A DNA stretch of 64,000 bases from Streptomyces tailanensis (GTDB lineage: Bacteria > Actinomycetota > Actinomycetes > Streptomycetales > Streptomycetaceae), in NCBI RefSeq assembly GCF_008386495.1, contig NZ_VTHJ01000002.1, positions 327,891 to 391,890 of the forward strand, in the 5' to 3' direction. Every line of letters starts with the position of its first letter. Position 1 is the stretch's first letter. A model generated the notes under the pieces. The model was not told where the DNA came from, did not search any database, and was given only the letters and a program-made list of their open reading frames with translations. Shown here in pieces: positions 61,737 to 64,000 of the stretch. Position numbers and translations under genes: made by a program.

Positions 61737-62957
61737 ATGGGGCTCACTCTCGTCTTGGTGTGTGTCGCGATGGCGCTCACCACCGTCTACGCCCAGCGCG
61801 CCTATCTCCTCGGCAACCTGGACCAGCGCGTCACCGACGCCGCCGAGCGCAGCCAGGGCGGACTGCAGCGCCGGACGGGGGACGCGACGGATCTGGGGTT
61901 CCTCAACGAGCGGGGGCAGCCCGCCGGGACGATCGCCGCCCGGCTCGACGCCGAGGGGAACGTCGTCGCCGCCGAGGTGGTCGCCCCAGACGCGGAACCG
62001 CGGGCGCTCACGTCCGCCCAGCGGGCCGCCCTCGACGGCATCCCCACCGACGGGTCCCTGCACACCCGGACCGTGCCCGGCCTGGGCACCTATCGCCTCA
62101 CCGCGATCAGCGGCGACGGCACTCCTGTCCTGGCCCGTCTCCCCATGGACGACGTACAGGACGTGATCGGCAACCTGATCGCGGTCGAGGCGGGAGTGGT
62201 GGCGGTGGGGCTCACCGCCGCCGGCTGTGTCTGTGCGGTGCTCATCCGGCGCCAACTGCGGCCCCTCGGCCGGGTTGCCGCCACCGCGGTCGAGGTCTCG
62301 CGCTCGCCGCTGAGCCGTGGCGAGGTCACCGGGCTCACGCGTGTACCGGAGGGCGACACCGACCCGGCGACGGAGGTGGGCCAGGTCGGCGCCGCGCTCA
62401 ACCGCATGATCGACCATGTCGAGTCCTCGCTCGCCGAACGCCAGCTCACCGAGGAACGGATGCGCCGTTTCCTCGCCGACGCCAGCCATGAACTGCGCAC
62501 GCCGCTCGCCTCCATCGTCAACTACGCGGCACTGATGGACCATGGCACCGACAGGATCGAACCCGGGCTCGCCTGGCGCCGGGTCTCCGCCGAGTCCGTG
62601 CGCATGAGCGGACTGGTGGAGGATCTGCTGCTGCTCGCCCGGCTCGACGAGGAGCGGCCCCTGCGCCGCACCGAGGTGGACCTCACCTCCCTGGTCGCCG
62701 ATGCTGGTAGTTCCGGCTATCAGAAGTTGCGCAATGCGGTGCTGTGCTACCGCCCGATGTCAGTCGTGACGGGCGAACTTGACCGCGGAGACGAGCAGGA
62801 TCACGGCCCACGCCTCATCAGAGATCACGTCACGCGACACAAGCACAAGGCTGCGCCCGACGACTTCGAAGACCCTCTGGCAACACGCTCCGAGGCTGAC
62901 CGAGGCTCGTTGCCCGCGAGCACCACGAAGCGTCTACTGGTCAGACGGGATCGGTGA
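61737..62957 (+). pseudogene. Sensor histidine kinase truncated by mobile DNA
   Basis: From ATG 61737 the frame encodes a first membrane helix (GLTLVLVCVAMALTTVYAQR), an extracytoplasmic domain of about 125 residues, a second helix (AVEAGVVAVGLTAAGCVCAVL), HAMP and the H-box FLADASHELRTPLASI. Homology ends after TEVDLTSLVADA at about 62704; the remaining 85 codons are foreign and the ATPase domain is absent. The frame is open a little upstream of the ATG (RSLRARLLLS), so the original start was probably near 61693 and may itself be shifted. Confidence 0.82.
62760..62828 (-). mobile_element. N-terminal remnant of a transposase
   Basis: The minus strand encodes RDVISDEAWAVILL and then loses similarity before a stop at 62760. 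ISDEAWAVI is the typical beginning of IS5/IS4-type transposases of streptomycetes. Located just inside the foreign DNA that truncates the kinase gene. Confidence 0.45.
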
Positions 62958-63240
62958 ACGAGATCGGCTTGCCGATGGCGTGGGCATATGCGATCTCCCT
63001 GCTCGTGGACTCGCCGATATACCCGCCGGGGTTGACGACCAGAACCCGGTCAGCCAGGTCGATCTTGCGCAGGTGGAGGGCGTCCAGCGCGGTCTTCTGC
63101 TCGTTGGTGATCAACTCGTCTGCTTCGCCTGGCGCGACGACGATGACACCTGCGAAGGTCAGATCACGGTTCGCCGCACGCATCTCGTCCACGAACCGGG
63201 TAGAGCCGCAGATGCAGACGATCTCAGGTCGGTCGGGCAC
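62941..63240 (-). CDS. Nucleoside 2-deoxyribosyltransferase-like/YtoQ-type small protein
   Basis: 99 residues: IVCICGSTRFVDEMRAANRD, FAGVIVVAPG, KTALDALHLRKIDLADRVLV and NPGGYIGESTSREIAYAHA, ending GKPISFTDPV. The pattern CGSTRF...DRVLVVNxGGYIGESTxxEIxYA belongs to a superfamily related to nucleoside deoxyribosyltransferases that is common on phages and integrative elements. Enzymatic role uncertain. Present within the mobile DNA at the right end. Confidence 0.8.
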   Translation of the reverse strand: MPDRPEIVCICGSTRFVDEMRAANRDLTFAGVIVVAPGEADELITNEQKTALDALHLRKIDLADRVLVVNPGGYIGESTSREIAYAHAIGKPISFTDPV

Positions 63241-63446
63241 GGCTCAGTCCTTCGATCGAACGGGAAACCGTCAGTGTGCACGTTGACATCACAGACAGGC
63301 ACACAAGCCAACAGTTTGCGCAGCGCGATGGACACCACGCGGCTGCACCGTCGCAGGTGGGAGGCGTGGCCCGTACTGGGAATGGCGCTGCTCGACGGCG
63401 AAGTCTGGGGTGCACCCGGCTCACCGGCTTCCTTTAGCAACACGGG

Positions 63447-63936
63447 CTAGGTGTATGAGGGCTCGACGTTGGTGACGCTCTCGCGGAGGCGTGCTGCCGG
63501 CGGCTTTCCGGCGGCAGCACTATGCGGCCGGTGGTAGTTGTAGTGGATGTTCCACACTGTGATCGCGGCTGACCGGGCGTCCTCGCTGGTGAACTCGCGG
63601 GCGTAGAGGACTTCCTCGGCCATGATGCGCTGGTAGCGCTCCACCTTCCCGTTGTGCCGAGGTGTGTATGGCTTGGTTCTCTGATGCCGGGTGCCTTGCC
63701 CGACGATGCGGGCGAAGTCGCCGGAGCGGTAGCAAGCGCCATTGTCGGTGACGACCCGGTGGATGTGGTTGATGCCGTGGGCGGCGAACCAGACCTTCGC
63801 CCGGGCGAGGAAAGCAGCAGCCGTCGCGCCCTTCTCATCGCCCAGCGGTTCTGTGTAGGCGAGCCGTGAGAAACCATCGACGACGGAGTGCAGGTAGACG
63901 TAGCCACGCTTCGCCCCGGCCGACTTCGCCCGACTA
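63447..63936 (-). mobile_element. IS481-type transposase, C-terminal part, interrupted by another IS
   Basis: The minus strand encodes RAKSAGAKRGYVYLHSVVDG, FSRLAYTEPLGDEKGATAAA, VVTDNGACYRS, RTKPYTPRHNGKVERYQRIM and WNIHYNYHRPHSAAAGKPP, the DDE catalytic core (Asp of VVDGFS, Asp of TDNG, Glu of KVERYQ) and end of an IS481-family transposase, stop at 63447. At 63936 the homology ends at CTAG and different IS sequence begins, so the element was hit by a second insertion. Confidence 0.8.
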
Positions 63937-63937
63937 G

Positions 63938-64000
63938 GGCCTGTTCTGAGTTGAGATCACGGGAGGGCTGGCAGGCTGCGTAGCCAGAGGATGGAGCCGC
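63938..64000 (-). mobile_element. End of a second insertion sequence (IS5-like), cut by window edge
   Basis: Starting at GGCCTGTTCTGAG (63938), a common terminal sequence of IS5-type elements in streptomycetes, the minus strand carries the last residues of a transposase frame, SILWLRSLPALP, with a stop at 63959-63957. The flanking CTAG is a usual target of this IS group. Only the tip is in the window, so the family is tentative. Confidence 0.5.

Overview
The window is very GC-rich, nearly every supported gene has G or C at third codon positions, GTG and TTG starts are common, and it carries a xyl locus with a ROK regulator, a DmdR/IdeR-type iron box, mycothiol-type dehydrogenase remains and a nitrate-sensing kinase/MHYT pair. 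All of this points to Streptomyces or a close relative. The mix of intact accessory operons, truncated genes and IS fragments suggests a chromosome arm or similarly plastic region rather than the conserved core.

Layout. 0-4.3 kb: a sensor kinase cut by the window edge, an MHYT membrane sensor, a methyltransferase and small unknowns. 4.5-8.6 kb: a SNF2 helicase and SWIM-zinc-finger pair. 8.9-12.9 kb: xylA, xylB and a ROK repressor. 13-17 kb: a secreted amidase, then a GAF-type regulator and an acetaldehyde-dehydrogenase-like gene with a strong terminator. 17.1-17.6 kb: tails of a tyrosine integrase and an ISL3-type transposase. 17.7-30.9 kb: a large catabolic block (extradiol dioxygenase, ring-fission-product hydrolase, semialdehyde dehydrogenase, MarR regulator, cytochrome P450 with its own ferredoxin and reductase, CoA ligase, alcohol dehydrogenase, glutaryl-CoA-dehydrogenase-like and 3-hydroxyacyl-CoA dehydrogenases). 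30.9-33.0 kb: a gene graveyard. 33-36.2 kb: TetR/DoxX and an ABC transporter. 36.5-42.2 kb: a second aromatic operon with a two-subunit protocatechuate-4,5-dioxygenase-type enzyme and a GalB-type hydratase. 42.2-48.3 kb: a redox/electrophile-type set (DoxX, MarR, NmrA-like, two isochorismatase-like hydrolases, pirin, GNAT) whose promoters share one 12-bp dyad. 48.3-49.3 kb: a wrecked siderophore ABC system still headed by an iron box. 49.4-52.1 kb: LuxR-type regulator and a NarL-type two-component pair whose kinase is frameshifted. 52.3-60.0 kb: a linaridin-like RiPP cluster. 60.0-64 kb: YcnI-like protein, an OmpR-type regulator with a kinase truncated by mobile DNA, and nested transposase fragments.

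The most notable system is the RiPP cluster. An 88-residue Ala-rich precursor carrying a PxxxTP motif (P25-P30) is followed by a perfect 17-bp stem-loop, a membrane-anchored alpha/beta-hydrolase (LinH-like), a LinL-like protein, two tiny membrane proteins, an ABC exporter and a methyltransferase, with a phytoene-dehydrogenase-like flavoenzyme upstream. After the motif the precursor has no Ser, Thr or Cys, so the usual linaridin Dhb/AviCys chemistry is almost excluded.

Many genes carry single-base frameshifts or are truncated (36.7, 44.2, 48.2, 49.0, 51.3 kb). Without reads I cannot separate true decay from consensus errors. Function assignments rest on motifs and family knowledge recalled while reading, not on database searches.
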